A DNA stretch of 64,000 bases, taken from Halocafeteria seosinensis (taxonomy: Eukaryota; Sar; Bigyra; Bicosoecida). The notes under the pieces are model-generated. The model had not been told where the DNA came from. It saw only the letters and a list, made by a program, of their open reading frames with translations, and did not search any database. Shown in pieces: positions 22,917 through 34,869 of the stretch (within the stretch, counting starts at the first letter, position 1; each line of letters starts with the position of its first letter). Location of the stretch: NCBI GenBank assembly GCA_001687465.1, contig LVLI01000156.1:1-64000 (forward strand), read 5' to 3'. The translations under genes were made by a program, and so were the position numbers.

Positions 22917-24221
22917 ATGGCTGCGCAGAAGAGGAGGCCTGGAACGGCGACTCCTCCCGCGGATCCCGGTGACGATTCCAAGGGAACGAGCAAGCAGTCC
23001 ATATTGATCATTTCGATTCTGTTCGTGCTGGGTGGATGCGCTCTCAACAACATCGCTTTGGAGTTTTTGATCAAAGAAGATCTGATCCCGTATGCGTATA
23101 AATCTTCCGGATCCCTAATTACGGTTCTACAGTATGGATTCATCGTGGTCATGACGGCTTCCAGTGCCCTGCAACCACTGTATTTCCCACAAATTTTGAA
23201 GCCTCGGACAATACCACTGAAGCACTACGCACTCATGGCCTCTATCGCCGGACTCGCCAGTTGGCTCAATAACATCTCGTTCGCGTACAACATCTCGCAA
23301 CCAACGCATATGGTATTTCGGAGTTCAGGGTTGGTAATTTCGTTCATCATTGGGTACTGCATATTTTCGAAACCTTACACAGTTAAACAAGGACTAGCAG
23401 TACTGGCAGTGACGCTAGGCGCTGTCCTAACTACATACGCTGAAATGACCGAAGGCGACACTGCCAAGAAGTCCGAAGCAGCGAATTCCTCATCCCCTGA
23501 TTCCTGTCCCAGTTGCGGTGGCCCAGGCTCCACGACTCCAGCTTGGAGTTTTATCGACTCGTTAACGTCTTTTAGAATCGTTCAGGATCTTTGGAATGCG
23601 CTGACGACAAACAGCAATGATGAGAACGGATCTCGGTATTTCCTCGTTTGGTGCATTGGGATGTGTATACTCACTTCAGTTATCTTCCTACATACAATGC
23701 TCGGACAAATCCAGAACAAGATATACAATATCTACGGAAAAAATCCTCAGGAAAACTTATTTTACACGCACCTGATCCCTTTAGTAGGGTATTTTGCAAT
23801 GTTCTACAACGAGATACCAAAAGTGGTGGGCAAATGGAACGAGTCTCCAACAGTTGCTGAAGTCGTGGGCTCAGCGGATACTCCCGACACGGCTGGAACC
23901 ATAATTTACCTACTATCTTTTGGAAACATGATCCCCGGAATTGAATATGTACCGGTGATGTGGTGGTTTGCGGCATGGAATGTCGTTACGCAATATATAT
24001 GTCTTTCTGGGGTGTTCCGGCTCTTTAGTCATGCAGATGCCTTGACAGCTACTCTGGTCATGACAGTCAGGAAATGCCTCAGCTTACTGCTTTCGGTTAA
24101 GCTTTTCGATAACACTTTCACTGATCTCCATTGGATAGGAGCTAGTCTAGTCTTTTCTGCGGCACTATATTACAGTACGACTCCCGCGACTAGCAACAGT
24201 GGGAAAAAGAAGAATGAATGA
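22917..24221 (+). CDS. SLC35B4/YEA4-type UDP-sugar transporter
   Basis: Single exon, 434 residues, with about ten hydrophobic membrane spans. The N-terminal 25 residues are cytosolic and basic. Family landmarks: GCALNNIALEFLIKED near residue 39, a TVLQYGF-type span, the LNNISFAYNISQPTHMVFRS block (near 120), VTLGAVLTTYA, FYTHLIPLVGYF, LTATLVMTVRKCLSLLLSV and ends with GASLVFSAALYYS plus a basic KKKNE tail. The last two Lys before Asn-Glu resemble a KKxx-like ER-retrieval signal, shifted by one. The family moves UDP-N-acetylglucosamine or UDP-xylose into the Golgi or ER lumen in exchange for UMP. A Cys/Gly/Ser/Pro-rich lumenal loop at 190-210 (CPSCGGPG) is unusual. The in-frame TTG nine bases upstream is not used; the ATG at 22917 is. 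Confidence 0.88.
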   Translation: MAAQKRRPGTATPPADPGDDSKGTSKQSILIISILFVLGGCALNNIALEFLIKEDLIPYAYKSSGSLITVLQYGFIVVMTASSALQPLYFPQILKPRTIPLKHYALMASIAGLASWLNNISFAYNISQPTHMVFRSSGLVISFIIGYCIFSKPYTVKQGLAVLAVTLGAVLTTYAEMTEGDTAKKSEAANSSSPDSCPSCGGPGSTTPAWSFIDSLTSFRIVQDLWNALTTNSNDENGSRYFLVWCIGMCILTSVIFLHTMLGQIQNKIYNIYGKNPQENLFYTHLIPLVGYFAMFYNEIPKVVGKWNESPTVAEVVGSADTPDTAGTIIYLLSFGNMIPGIEYVPVMWWFAAWNVVTQYICLSGVFRLFSHADALTATLVMTVRKCLSLLLSVKLFDNTFTDLHWIGASLVFSAALYYSTTPATSNSGKKKNE

Positions 24222-24326
24222 ACGGGTCCATGTGAAGAATCCGCCATTGGTACACATTGGTTCCGTTTATTGTATTTATATAAATATTCGAAGCAGCAGC
24301 TCACGGTACCACGGCGTTTGGCAGAA

Positions 24327-26174
24327 TTAACTCTGTTTTGTTACTTTGTATTCTTCTCGGACAACGTTGCGATCCACGGTAACACTCTTGGTATACGGAT
24401 CAAATTTGACATTGAAAGGACGAGGAAGCGCATTGCAATAGTCGCGCATTTTCTTTTTCGCGTCAGCAAGGCTATCGGCGACGTAGTATACCGGTTGATA
24501 CGTGGTGATAGGATAATCCTGAGTCGCCGCGTTGTTCGGGTCCCACGGTCTATATTCCGGCCAGGTCTCGACACCACCTGCTGGTCTGTACGGAGCGCAT
24601 GAATATTCTAGTTCTCCAAAGGAGGAAAGCAAACCAGCACCGTAGGCTTTTCTTTCCCCTTGTTGTTGGCACAAACCAAATTCAACACTGAACCAGTAGC
24701 ACTGCGAAACAAAAATGCACAACATGCCAGTGGCTCTCCATTTTAGGAAGGATTAAAACACAATGAACTTACTGTTGCCAGCTTCTTGATTTCCTCGTCT
24801 GAAGCTCCCAAACTTGCAAGCCCTATTTCATGGCTAAAATCAGCAAAATCTGGGTCAGCAAACATGGGAGTATGGCCCAAAAGTTCGTGGCAAATGTCTG
24901 GTTCAGGTGTGTAGAGCGGAGTCGAGTGATGCCTAATGTACTGTGTAGAGAAGAAAACTCGGAAGGCAAGGCCGTTGAGGAAGTCCCTGGCAGACAGCAG
25001 CCCTCCTACAGGCCGCAACGTGAATCCAGTGGTTTCATTGAGGAACTCCGAAATGTCTTGCAGTTGTGGAATGTTATCTGGAGCGTAGCCACAATGCTTC
25101 TCCAACTGTGGCATCACCTGATTGTACTCGTCTACTCCATACTTGGCAGTGTAGTCTTTCAATTTGTTGTAAACGACTTGCCAAGTTTCGACTTCTTTGT
25201 CAGTGTAGGTGATTCGGGGTATTTCTTCTCCGTGCTTATATTCTTGGGCCAACTTGGTGATCATGCTTCTTCGCTCACGATACTCAGGATCCTGCAATAT
25301 CAAATAAGAGAATGATTCCCAACAAAGTACGTGACCAGTGCTATCGAGCGTAATTATCTTACATTAAACCCTGGGTGATCAGACTGTAGTTCTTCTCCGG
25401 CATCTAGAGTTTCATTCGTGAAATCATCAATGTCACTGATGCGAGTAGGAAAGAAAGGAACTGAGATGGGGTCAACGATGAGGACACCTTCGGTCCGCTT
25501 CCGCAAGTGCCTGATCGCATCGTTTACTTTGGGGTGTTCTGGAGGGAGCGTAAGGTCCACCGAAAAATCGAATGTTTTTTCCCTGAGGCAAGGAACTCCA
25601 CAACGAGTCAACCCCACTGAGAGATTTTGTACACCACCTTGCGAGACTTACGTTCCCTTACTGGGTCTGGATTCGATGTGAGACATCGAGACCCCGTGTT
25701 CTTCCAACGTCTTCAAGGCAGTTGCGAGGGATCCCGGTTCGTCCGAGATCGTGAAGATCAGGGAGGTCTTTTGGTTTTCGACGGAGCCGGCTTCCTTAAA
25801 TGCTCGTGCCTGTTCTCCCGCGGGGATGTCATGTCGTGAGGTCTCCGGCGTCACTTCAGCCTGTACAACACAGAGAGGAATTCATTCAGCAACGTGAAGA
25901 AATCAGCCAGAGGAATTCATGAGTGCGGTGGCCGAGGGGGTTGTATTACGAGCGCCATCTTGACCAATTCAATCCACGCCCAGAAAAAATTGAGCACACG
26001 AAGTGTACGTACCACCTCTTGGAGTGCAACCCGGGTGGGTTGCGCCGAAAAAAGTCGCTGGTTGGAAAGATTAGCCAGAGGAGCCATCCACCTTGGAGTT
26101 TGTCGAGCTGCCAAAGTGGCACGGGTCGCTGTCCGGCCCACCAAGGATAGTAAAGGGCGAGTGTTCAGCATCAT
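24327..26174 (-). CDS. PAH: Phenylalanine 4-hydroxylase (aromatic amino-acid hydroxylase)
   Basis: Five exons on the minus strand: 26174-26013, 25860-25652, 25582-25363, 25291-24773, 24701-24327. They give 494 residues. Residues 1-54 are Arg/Ser/Ala-rich without acids and look like a mitochondrial or plastid targeting sequence. Residues about 68-135 are an ACT regulatory domain ([24 protein letters not shown], then HIESRPSKG). The catalytic domain has [14 protein letters not shown] with H332 and H337, and SVEFG with E377. The 5- and 40-residue spacings equal those of the iron ligands H285, H290 and E330 of human PAH. It converts Phe to Tyr with O2 and tetrahydropterin. The tetramerisation helix appears short: the protein ends EEYKVTKQS. 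The N-terminal extension is the only departure from the usual form. Alternatives such as tryptophan or tyrosine hydroxylase are less likely but not excluded. Confidence 0.93.
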
Positions 26175-26788
26175 TCACGACCACACGCACAAAAAGAGAA
26201 AAACAAGATGAATGCAAACAAGCAAAAGCTGAATGTACCTGCCCGAAACAAACCCATTGAATCGCACAATCTAATGATCGTGGAGAGCGAGGAACACGTT
26301 CCGGGGACGTTCTTGCCAGGGACGGGATCAGGGGACGGGTAATACCCGGGGAGCAAACACCTTGCGGGAAGTGGTAATACGAAGGAGCTTCAGGTACCCA
26401 ATGCTACAAATGTACTAGTGAGTGAAAGTGGGTGTACAAGGTGGAATACGACGCAGCAGTCTGGTGCCGTTAATGAGGCGGCTGCCGAAGACATTAGGAA
26501 AGCAGTTCGTGGTCTACATACAACTCAGATTGCCATAATGGGAATTCAGTTACCAGAACTAAGATATTGCCTCGTGTGGCAAAGAAGGTGGGAGTCCGTG
26601 GGACTATCTAATTGCTGCAACTCAGTGCGCATCATCTTATTTGCTCTCCCATGTATCTGGACCAGACATGAACAGAGCTCCATAAAGAATCAGAGTACAA
26701 CGCGGCTGTGCCTCCAACTCGCCTGCTTCTTTCCTCCGTAGGAATTGTTGTGAATTATCTTTCCTCTAATACTGGGAAAGTCTGCGCG
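26175..26788. other. Intergenic with a possible small unassigned exon
   Basis: An open stretch at about 26400-26560 (+) reads with normal codon use (including AAEDIRKAVRGLHTTQ). A start-like ATG at 26209 begins another 43-codon stretch. No donor/acceptor pair joins them in frame, and neither matches a family I know. It may be an unresolved small gene or chance. This region also holds the promoter of PAH (start 26174, minus). Confidence 0.3.
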
Positions 26789-28510
26789 TCAAAAGGGAGC
26801 CGCACTGGAGTAGCATTTCATACGTTCGCCCAGGGGCTTTAGCAATTGCTTTAGTTCTTTTCCATTGGTCGCAGGATGTAGCGCGCTTTCTTCGGTGCTC
26901 AATTCTCTAGGGAGGTAGTTTTCCTTAAAGGAAATAGAACATGCATGAAGGAGCAAACGCGGAGTGAAGAAAGGAACATTGATATTGGCCAATTTCTGCT
27001 GGTTCCTTTGAAATGTTTCTATAGCATCTTCGCTTAAAAAAGGGCATGAGTTCATTCGCGGGAAAGGGAATGTGTTCGCAATGCTGCTTAGTGTGGGAAA
27101 CGGGCCTTCCTCCAATGCTGCCGAGGGGACTGTCAGATCGCCTTTGAACATTTCGTCATAAATACCGTTGATTGTATTCATTGCAGAAATCACCGAGCGT
27201 GAATTTTCAAATACGTCGTTCCATTCCGATAGAGGAAATCGGCCAAGGATACCAACCGCGGTACATGGTCCAGGGTGTGGATGCGGATAGATGGAGTCAC
27301 CAAATATTGGAGACTGCACCCACAATACAGAAAATGAATTAAACATCATCTGAGACAGCCAAGTTCAGCATCTTACCTTCAAACCGAAAGGTGGTGGTAA
27401 CGCGGAATGTAGCCGAAGTTGGTGTGATCTCCCTGCAAAATAGAACAGTCAATCACAATATGCTTCTCAGGGGGATTCATCCCACAATACTACGTACCCG
27501 TCAAAGGCGTAAACCGTACACGAACAGCGCCTTCCCCTCGTTCTAATACCTGCCAAAATGACCTAGTTGGTTTGCTTTTGAACGGATCACCCCATGGTTC
27601 TCCACCAATGGGAGAGTAGACTTCCCCACTATCCTGGTCTGTATAAAAGAACCGAAACAAACGTTGAATCCATTGGATGCTCCTGAGCTTGGCAAACTGA
27701 AACATACAGAGAATTGGAGAGTCTTGGGTCATTTCCACCAACCTAGTGTCCAGAATAGCTTCATACTGCTTCTCTACCTTCCGTTGGGCGAATTGATCAC
27801 TGAGTAGTCTAGCAGCCCGTTTGGTACGGGCGAATACCATTACTCCACTCGTTGACATGTCTAACCTATGAACGCTAATTGGGAAAGGAGTTAGCGAGTT
27901 CTCATCATAGCTCCCATCAAGGACAGCTTTCCGTCGCTTTCGTTTTCGTGATTTAGGGGACAGTGCTCTCAGTTTCGCCTCAAATATCCTCCGGAGCCTG
28001 TCTTGCTGCACGCTGTCATGCGTGTGTTGGGGCTGATCATTGTACTGAGGGATGTGATCTTGCTTCTGAAGCAACTCATCTAGGCGATATAAGGCACAAT
28101 CAAGACCGCTTCTGTATGATCCTGGAATTGTTAACAGTCCTGTGGGCACTCACGCTATTCAAATTATCGGTAGTGTCTCAATATCAAGGCCCAGGGAACT
28201 TACCAGCCGGCTTCGAAATCACAGCAACGTGCGCATCGGCATCCAGTAGTTCCACTGGCCCTCGGACCTTAGGCTGGGGTGCTTTAAGTCTGGCATCGGG
28301 AATATGCTGTTCACGCTTCTTAATATTGTGTACATGCTTCGTGTCTGGAAGTTTCTCCAATCCGTATGAGAGCCTCGGTGAAGAGATGGTTTTCGGTTCC
28401 TTCTCCTGAATATTACTAAAATTTCTGTGCCAACGGTTAAGTCTTATCCTTCCAATGAACGTCCATGGATAGCGAAGTGTCCGATTGTGAGCGCTTAGAT
28501 GCATACTCAT
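26789..28510 (-). CDS. RluA-family pseudouridine synthase, organelle-targeted
   Basis: Five exons on the minus strand: 28510-28204, 28139-27708, 27638-27498, 27432-27377, 27313-26789. They give 486 residues. Core motifs in order: VISKPAG (exon 1), HRLDMSTSGVMVFARTKRAA with the catalytic Asp of HRLD, EKQYEAIL, then TGRSHQLRLH and PIFGD. These define the RluA/RsuA fold that isomerises uridine to pseudouridine in rRNA or tRNA. The first 35 residues are basic and aromatic (RTLRYPW, RIRLNRWHRN), consistent with organelle import. An insert of about 70 residues with QPQHTH and KSRKRKRRK lies between the first two motifs. The C-terminal 150 residues are specific to this protein. The 69-bp intron at 27639-27707 is a multiple of three without a stop, so reading through it would also keep the frame. 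Confidence 0.85.
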
Positions 28511-29000
28511 GGTCCATGCAGATCATTTGCTGCCGGGAATGCTGGATCCTCCCCCAGAGTTTGCCGAGCAAAGACAATTGTTGAACGCCAGTAGCTGCTC
28601 ATAGGGATTTGTCTGTACAAGATTCATATCTATCCTAATGCATCACTGAACAGTGTTTGCTTACCATACCGAAGTTCGCAGTGCTGGAAGTTCATGCTGC
28701 ATGCATGCAAGACGTGACTTGAGCTTCGTTTCGCGTTAAGGTTTATACATCTTTCCCTGTCCCACGAAAACCCTTCCTTAGTGGTATACTGTACCTCCCG
28801 TATTAGGTAAGGATTACCGAAGTAATTTGGCTTGTCGCAGTTCGGTTGTGAAGGTGCACCAACCGGATAGGAGCTATAGCCGATAAGTACACCATAGCAT
28901 ACAGTGGTACTCTATCGACGCAAGTACATGTTGTTACGCCTTATTTTTGCATTGAATAATATATCATACGGTAACTTAGTTGGAAGAGCATAAATTAGCA
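28511..29000. other. Divergent intergenic region
   Basis: 490 bp between the minus-strand pseudouridine synthase and the plus-strand SAP protein. No open frame of note. A+T-rich near 28930-28975, just before the SAP start, as expected for a promoter. No specific element is recognised. Confidence 0.4.
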
Positions 29001-30518
29001 ATGGTGCCTTGGGATCTTCACGGATATGCCGAGGCCCGACTCCACAAGCTGAGAGTGCCAGAGTTGAAGGACCTATGTAGGGAGCGAAGTATCAAACCTC
29101 TGCCACAGAAAAAGGATGACCTTGTTAACGCTCTACTTGACTGGAAAAAGAGCGCGAATGAGGCGCAATCTTCTGCATCAGCAGAGTCCGCTCCGGCCGC
29201 AGGTACGTTAGATCTTCAACCAAGCGATCTGCATGCTGCATGCTATGGCTGCCGTAGGGATGTCGGCCTATTCCATTGTATCATATTTTCTGCTTTCTAA
29301 CGGCTATGAATCGACGTTCTCCGAAACCTGTTTCAGCAGGCTCACCGACTCGATCTGAGACCTCATCATCCTCGAAGCTCCCTTACGATCTAAGAAACTA
29401 TGGTGAAGCGCGGCTCAGTAAACTAGCAGAAGCGGAACTGAAAGCGTTATGTAAAGAGCGTGGCCTTAAGGTATCCCATCCGAAAAAAGAGGAAGCAGTT
29501 CAGGAACTGCTTAATTGGAAGCGTTCTTCGGGTACGTACAAAGTGTGGGTGTGCCTTGTGTTTCTTAGATGATTTCACAGCGGTTCTGTTCTACCCGCCA
29601 GCATCCCCATCGCGAGATGAAGGTAAAGTAAAATTATCTGAGGGATCCAAAAGTCGGGCCATCGCTGAAAACAAATCCGACGAAACGGGAGTTGGCGCTG
29701 TGGATGTCGAACGCCGGAAAACGGAAGCGCCAACAGCCGGAGATGTAGACTCCGATGCGGACGACGAGGAAGGGGAGAGCTTAGGTCAGTTCCGAACAAT
29801 AGATGATGTCCCTTTTATGCTCAATGGACTAGGCCGTAGCCGCCTGGAAGGGTTTTCTACTGATTTTCTTCGGCAGCTACATACCAAGAGGAAGGAACAG
29901 ACGATGAAACTGAACATTAGTCCTGTTGCTGAGGGTAACAGTCGATACGACTATATTGAAGAGCTGATGAAATGGAAAGATGAAATAAAACGACAATACA
30001 ATCTTCGGGCTAATGTTGACCAGAAAACTGAAGACGTTTGGAGCTGGAGAGATAACACAGACGTCTACACACTGCTAGGAAGGAAAGCAGTGGAAGACCA
30101 AATCCCGGAGGTTGACCATGTGATGGAGATTCAAATCATCAACCGTGCTTTTGGAAACGCAGACATAAAGAACAACGGTGCTACTACTCGTGGTGTTAAA
30201 AATTTCCTGCATTCGACCGTCAACCACGTTCATAACTTGAATGTTACCCCGCATAAAGTGAACCAAGCCAAGAAGGGTCCGTTCATGACGTCTCTTAATA
30301 GAATTCTTGCTGATGCCCATCCTGAACCCCTCCGTGAACTGGCCCCAAAGCCGCTAGTCGATGAGGGCACATGGGCAAGAATTGAGAGAGCTGTTTCACA
30401 GTTCTATGACCAACTTACAACCGATATTTCCCAACACCACCAAAATCGACTGACAACAGGTTTCCAGGAAGAGCTCCACGGTTTGTTATCGAAAATGGGA
30501 TTGGAAGAGCTTGACTAA
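29001..30518 (+). CDS. Protein with two SAP motifs and an unassigned C-terminal domain
   Basis: Three exons: 29001-29202, 29337-29531, 29602-30518. They give 437 residues. Two SAP-like helix-turn-helix motifs, at about residues 9-48 (LHKLRVPELKDLCRERSI, then KKDDLVNALLDW) and 86-125 (LSKLAEAELKALCKERGL, then KKEEAVQELLNW), suggest DNA or chromatin binding. An acidic, Ser/Glu-rich linker follows (DADDEEGE). The C-terminal 250 residues form a folded-looking domain with VDHVMEIQIINRAF and a His/Asn-rich patch (STVNHVHNLNVTPH), unknown to me. His-rich VDHV...HVH could be metal-binding, possibly HNH-like, but the spacing is not convincing. The acceptor before exon 2 is a NAGNAG (cagcag), so forms with or without one Ala are expected. 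The start is the first ATG in the SAP frame. Confidence 0.65.
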
Positions 30519-31070
30519 GAGGTGGGCTTCATAGTATACTCCGTTTCTCGATGCACATACAACCTGCGGAATGCGTGCCTTGTTGTTGTGGTACAAGTTG
30601 TAGTGTGCAATTTATTTTATCTAGCCTCAGCAGCCCCCACGAGAAACTGGAATGATATCTACAAGCTTAGTTCTCCCCGGGGGAGCTGTATATTGTACTT
30701 CCTCTCCGTATACTGAGTTTGATTTCTTGCTCATCTCCGAAAGGGATTAAACTCCCTGTAACTTTCTCTGACTCGTCGGTACATTAATTTTGTAAACGAT
30801 TATTGTGTAAGAGGGTGTATACCTGGAAAGAAGGAGCAAGGGGAAACGAAAACCAAGAATAGAGGGCATATTGTCAGGCAACACTGCTCACTGTTTTGTA
30901 GTGCGTAGTTGGGAGAACTTCAACGCGAACATTACATTCCCTGACTCCCCCGCAGCCTGCACTTTGGTACCCGTATATGGTACTCCTCGTTTGTATAGAA
31001 TTGGTCCACCATAATTTAGGAATAGGGTAGATAAAAAGTCGCGTCACTGAAATATACGAACTTGTTGCTC
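30519..31070. other. Intergenic upstream of PA-1
   Basis: Short frames only (30522-30716, +). Pyrimidine-rich stretches near 30700-30790 and a 'TACTGTATATGG'-type palindromic patch near 30970. Nothing assignable; it contains the promoter of the acylase gene. Confidence 0.4.
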
Positions 31071-34000
31071 ATGTCGAAATCGAACACAAGCAGTCTGGAT
31101 TTCATGGCGGAGCCAGAATCTCTGCTGCGAAAGGGTTCCCAGGACGGGGACCGAGATGATGACGACCTCCATTTGATGCGGAAGCATCGTAGACAATCGA
31201 GATGCAGCTGCCACTTCTTGTGCTCCTTTCGGTGGTGTACTCGCAGGGTAGGCTTTTATTCTACCTTGTTTGCTACACTAGCCTCCATCGCGGCGTATGT
31301 ATACCTAGCGGTCATTCTGGCCCCTTACAGAGGTGAGCTCTTTGTGCTCCTACACATGGTGGAATTAGCGCTTGACTTATCTATCTTACTGTGCTCGTTG
31401 ATCTCACAGATTTGTGCCAAGGTATCTTGGACGCAATCATTGCTATCCCCTTTGTCAGTCCGCTGCTGCTGATTGGCTTCACAATTCATCTCTGGAGGAC
31501 GAGCCGCGGACAACTTGCAGGTCTCTGTTTGTGCACACGTCTTCCCACTGAGTGGAAGAAGCTGAGGAAACAAAAAGCGAAACGAGACCTTGAAATCGAG
31601 CAGGATTTCTCTGTGTTTAGGACTAATGGCTTTTATGGGGACACGACCTTGGAGGACGTGCCAGCATCCCGGTGCTGCGAGCGGTGCAACGGGTGCAATC
31701 CACAACAGAAATGCGGAAAGATCTGTGTAAAGTGGTCAATATGGCTGTTTCTCACGTTTGTTACTACCATCGCCACTCTGGTACTTGTGGGTGCCTCGAT
31801 AGCTGTTGGAGTACTACGCAGCCAAAGTCTCCCCGATCTCACTGGCACCCAAACTCTGGACGGCCTACATGCAGAAGTTCAGGTTCGTGTTCCATCAACT
31901 CATTGAGATTTGCCCCTTCTGCATTCGTTCATTTCCCCTTGAATTTGCAGATTAATCGCGAATCCAATGGAGTCTTTCATATTCATGGAACGAATCTCGA
32001 AGATGTTGCTTTCGCCCAGGGTTTCGCGCACGCGCAATCGAGGCTATTCCAAATGGAGATACAAAGACGAGTTGGGAAGGGGACCGTTTCCGAGATTGCA
32101 GGTGAATCAGGACTAGACTATGATAAATTAACCCGTACTCTTGGGGTGTGGAGCGCCGCGCAGCGGACATGGCGAACACTACAGGCGGATACGCATAGCG
32201 CTTTCGCCGTCAGTTTATTACGAGCATACGCTAACGGAGTTACATCTTTTATCGACAAAGATGAGGGGATGCCTATTGAATTTACATTGCTCGGCTATAA
32301 ACCAGAACCTTGGATTCCAGAGGATTCTCTTGTGTGGGCGAAGATGATGAGCTGGGATCTAGGACTCAACATGGACAAAGAGCTTCAACGCTTTCGGCTT
32401 CATGATGAACTTGGCTGTTCAACCGAACGTGTAGAAACCTTGATGCCCAAGTATAATCTTTCAATGGGACCGACAATTCTCAGCAATATAGATCTTCCTC
32501 CTTACCAACTTAGAAACGGTACAGAGGAAGCGGATGAAGAGGAGACGGACTTGCTCATTCAGGCAGCGACAAACATCGCGTCTAGGGCTAACATAACTAG
32601 AATTCCACCTACTTTTGGTAACGATGCGAGTACAGGAGGGCTCATAGAGCACCTACAAGTAGCAATTAGCAGGTTCGTCTTCAAGGGGATGTTTGATGAT
32701 CCCCGAGGCTCTGGAGGCAATACGATCTCCGGTCTGCGGAAGATTCCAAACATGGGCTACGGAGCCAGCAACAACTGGGTTGTTCATGGAAACCATACAA
32801 AGAGTGGTTTTCCTCTTCTTTGCAATGATCCCCATCTTCAATTGCAAGCACCATCTCTCTGGATTTTAAACGGGTTGCATGTTCGGAATTCCAGCTTTAC
32901 GCACAGTGTTGTAGGTTCCAGTTTTCCTGGAGTTCCAAGTGTAGTACTTGGCCACAATGAGCACATCGCCTGGGGTGTGACGAACACGTAGGTCCTATTA
33001 TGTATGGGAGGTTGTGCCTCTCAGTAGTATGTATTCCGCTTTGCGCACGCAGAGGTGCGGACGTGGAGGATCTTTATGTGATGGACACTGTGAACTCAAC
33101 ACATTACAAGTATAATGGTACTGTGAAGAAGTTTGAGCTAACGAAAGAGACCATAAAAGTTAAAGGAGGAAGCGACCGACATCTAACTGTCCGAAACAGT
33201 GTCTTTGGCCCCGTTATTACTGACAATGGTGTCGTGGAGGGTATCGACACGCCACTAAGTCTGAAATGGATTTCGATCCTTCCAGATATCAACGATACGA
33301 CGGTGAAAGCTTTCATCGAGATCAACTTTGCCAACTCCTTCGAAGATTTCCGAGAGGCTCTATCGTATTTTGTTGCCCCAAGTCAGAATTTTGTTTTTGC
33401 GGATAACGAGGGCAACATTGGGTACCAAATGTCGGGCAAGGTTCCTATAAGATCTCCAGGCCACAGTGGTGCTTGGCCCGTGCCAGGCGATGGTATGTCA
33501 ACTGCTACCTCATTTCTCTCACTGGAATTATATTGTATACCTTTGGTTCCTTTGTCTATCAGGGGCGTGGAACACAACTTGGCATGGATATTTAGACTTC
33601 TTTAGGGATATGCCTTGGACGAAAAACCCGAGGAAGGGCTTCATTGCGACAGCGAACAACCAGATAGTTCCTCCAGATTATCGATTTCACCTGTATGTAT
33701 GCTTCGTACTATGCTACAGCAGCGCTGCTATTGTATACTTCACCGTCGCCTTGCAGAACATCCGACTACGATGCGGGGTCTCTAGGGTATCGTGCTGCTC
33801 GCATTACCGACATGATAAATGACACCATTGTTCAAGGTGAAAAACTATCTGTAGACAGGATGAAAGAAATACAGTTGGACTATCGATCCTACCAAGCTCG
33901 CGATCTTGTGAAACTTGTGTTTGCGAATATCCCTCGCTCCGCGTTTGGCGAAAGCACTCGTCCCATGCGTGACGCACTGATAGGCTGGAACTTTGAGCTC

Positions 34001-34869
34001 CCAATAGGAGATCGAATGGCACCACTCTATGGAATGATATTACGAGAGCTCTATCGCCTTGGTTCTTCGGAGACAAACAAAACACGATACGAGGGTCCTG
34101 GGTTTTTGCTCTCCGCGCTCAGTGGAGGGCACGATATCGCATGCGTCGAATCCTATGGAGGCATCCATCCCTCGTCCTGTAATGATTTCGTTATCAAGTC
34201 ACTAGAGAACGTCACCGACTGGTGGAATGATAACGTTGAATCTGTTAAAGCGGATGGAACGATTAGCTTCAAAAGTGGTGCTAAACGCTGGGGGAAAGAT
34301 ATCCATAAAGCAAGATTCAAATCGCTCTCGTTGGGAACATCTCCCTTGGCCTGTTTAGCAAACCGTTTCATTGCTCATGGTACGTCAGAATCGTTGAACT
34401 ACTTCTGAGACCTGTCAATTCCTCATCGTTATTCCATTCCCTCAGGTGGAGACGCGTTTACAGTAAATGTTGGATCTTTCGATATTGACGACGATGATCT
34501 GTTACAAGTCCATGGACCAAGCTATCGTGATGTAAGCCCATTGTATTGCTGTTGTTGCCGCAGGAACTTATCTTCGCTATAGCTGTTTGCTGACAGGTCA
34601 TTGATCTCAGCACTGTGGGGCCAGATTTAAGCGAAAACTCCCAGACTAGCTTGTTCGTCAATCCGTTGGGTCAATCGGGCAGAATCTTTAGTGATCATTA
34701 TGATAACATGCTATCTTCATGGTACGTTTTCCCCCTCATGTATGTTGGAGTTACTCTGATGCATTACTAGGCTGGACCTGTGAACAGGAGCGAAGGCAAG
34801 TACTATGATATGACTCTCCAACAGTCCAAGAAGTCAGATTCCGACAAGTCTCAGCAATTGAAACCGTGA
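31071..34869 (+). CDS. Penicillin-acylase family (S45) amidase with membrane N-terminus, PA-1
   Basis: Nine exons: 31071-31332, 31410-31882, 31951-32987, 33053-33492, 33563-33692, 33757-34379, 34446-34531, 34597-34721, 34788-34869. They give 1085 residues. Residues 1-245 carry a Cys-rich basic patch (RCSCHFLCSFRWCTRRVGFY at 44-63), three hydrophobic spans (about 61-84, 93-115, 196-222) and a second Cys cluster (CCERCNGC). The S45 Ntn-hydrolase follows. Its alpha part begins INRESNGVFHIHG and contains AFAQGFAHAQSRLFQME. Ser518 in GASNNWVV is the expected nucleophile, exposed by self-cleavage before it, and is followed by PLLCNDPHL. The beta part has GHNEHIAWGVTNT and ANNQIVPPDYR. Family members hydrolyse amide bonds of N-acyl substrates, including acyl-homoserine lactones. 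Three spans put the enzyme domain across the membrane from the N-terminus. It is a paralogue of PA-2 and PA-3, with equal exon phases. Confidence 0.88.
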
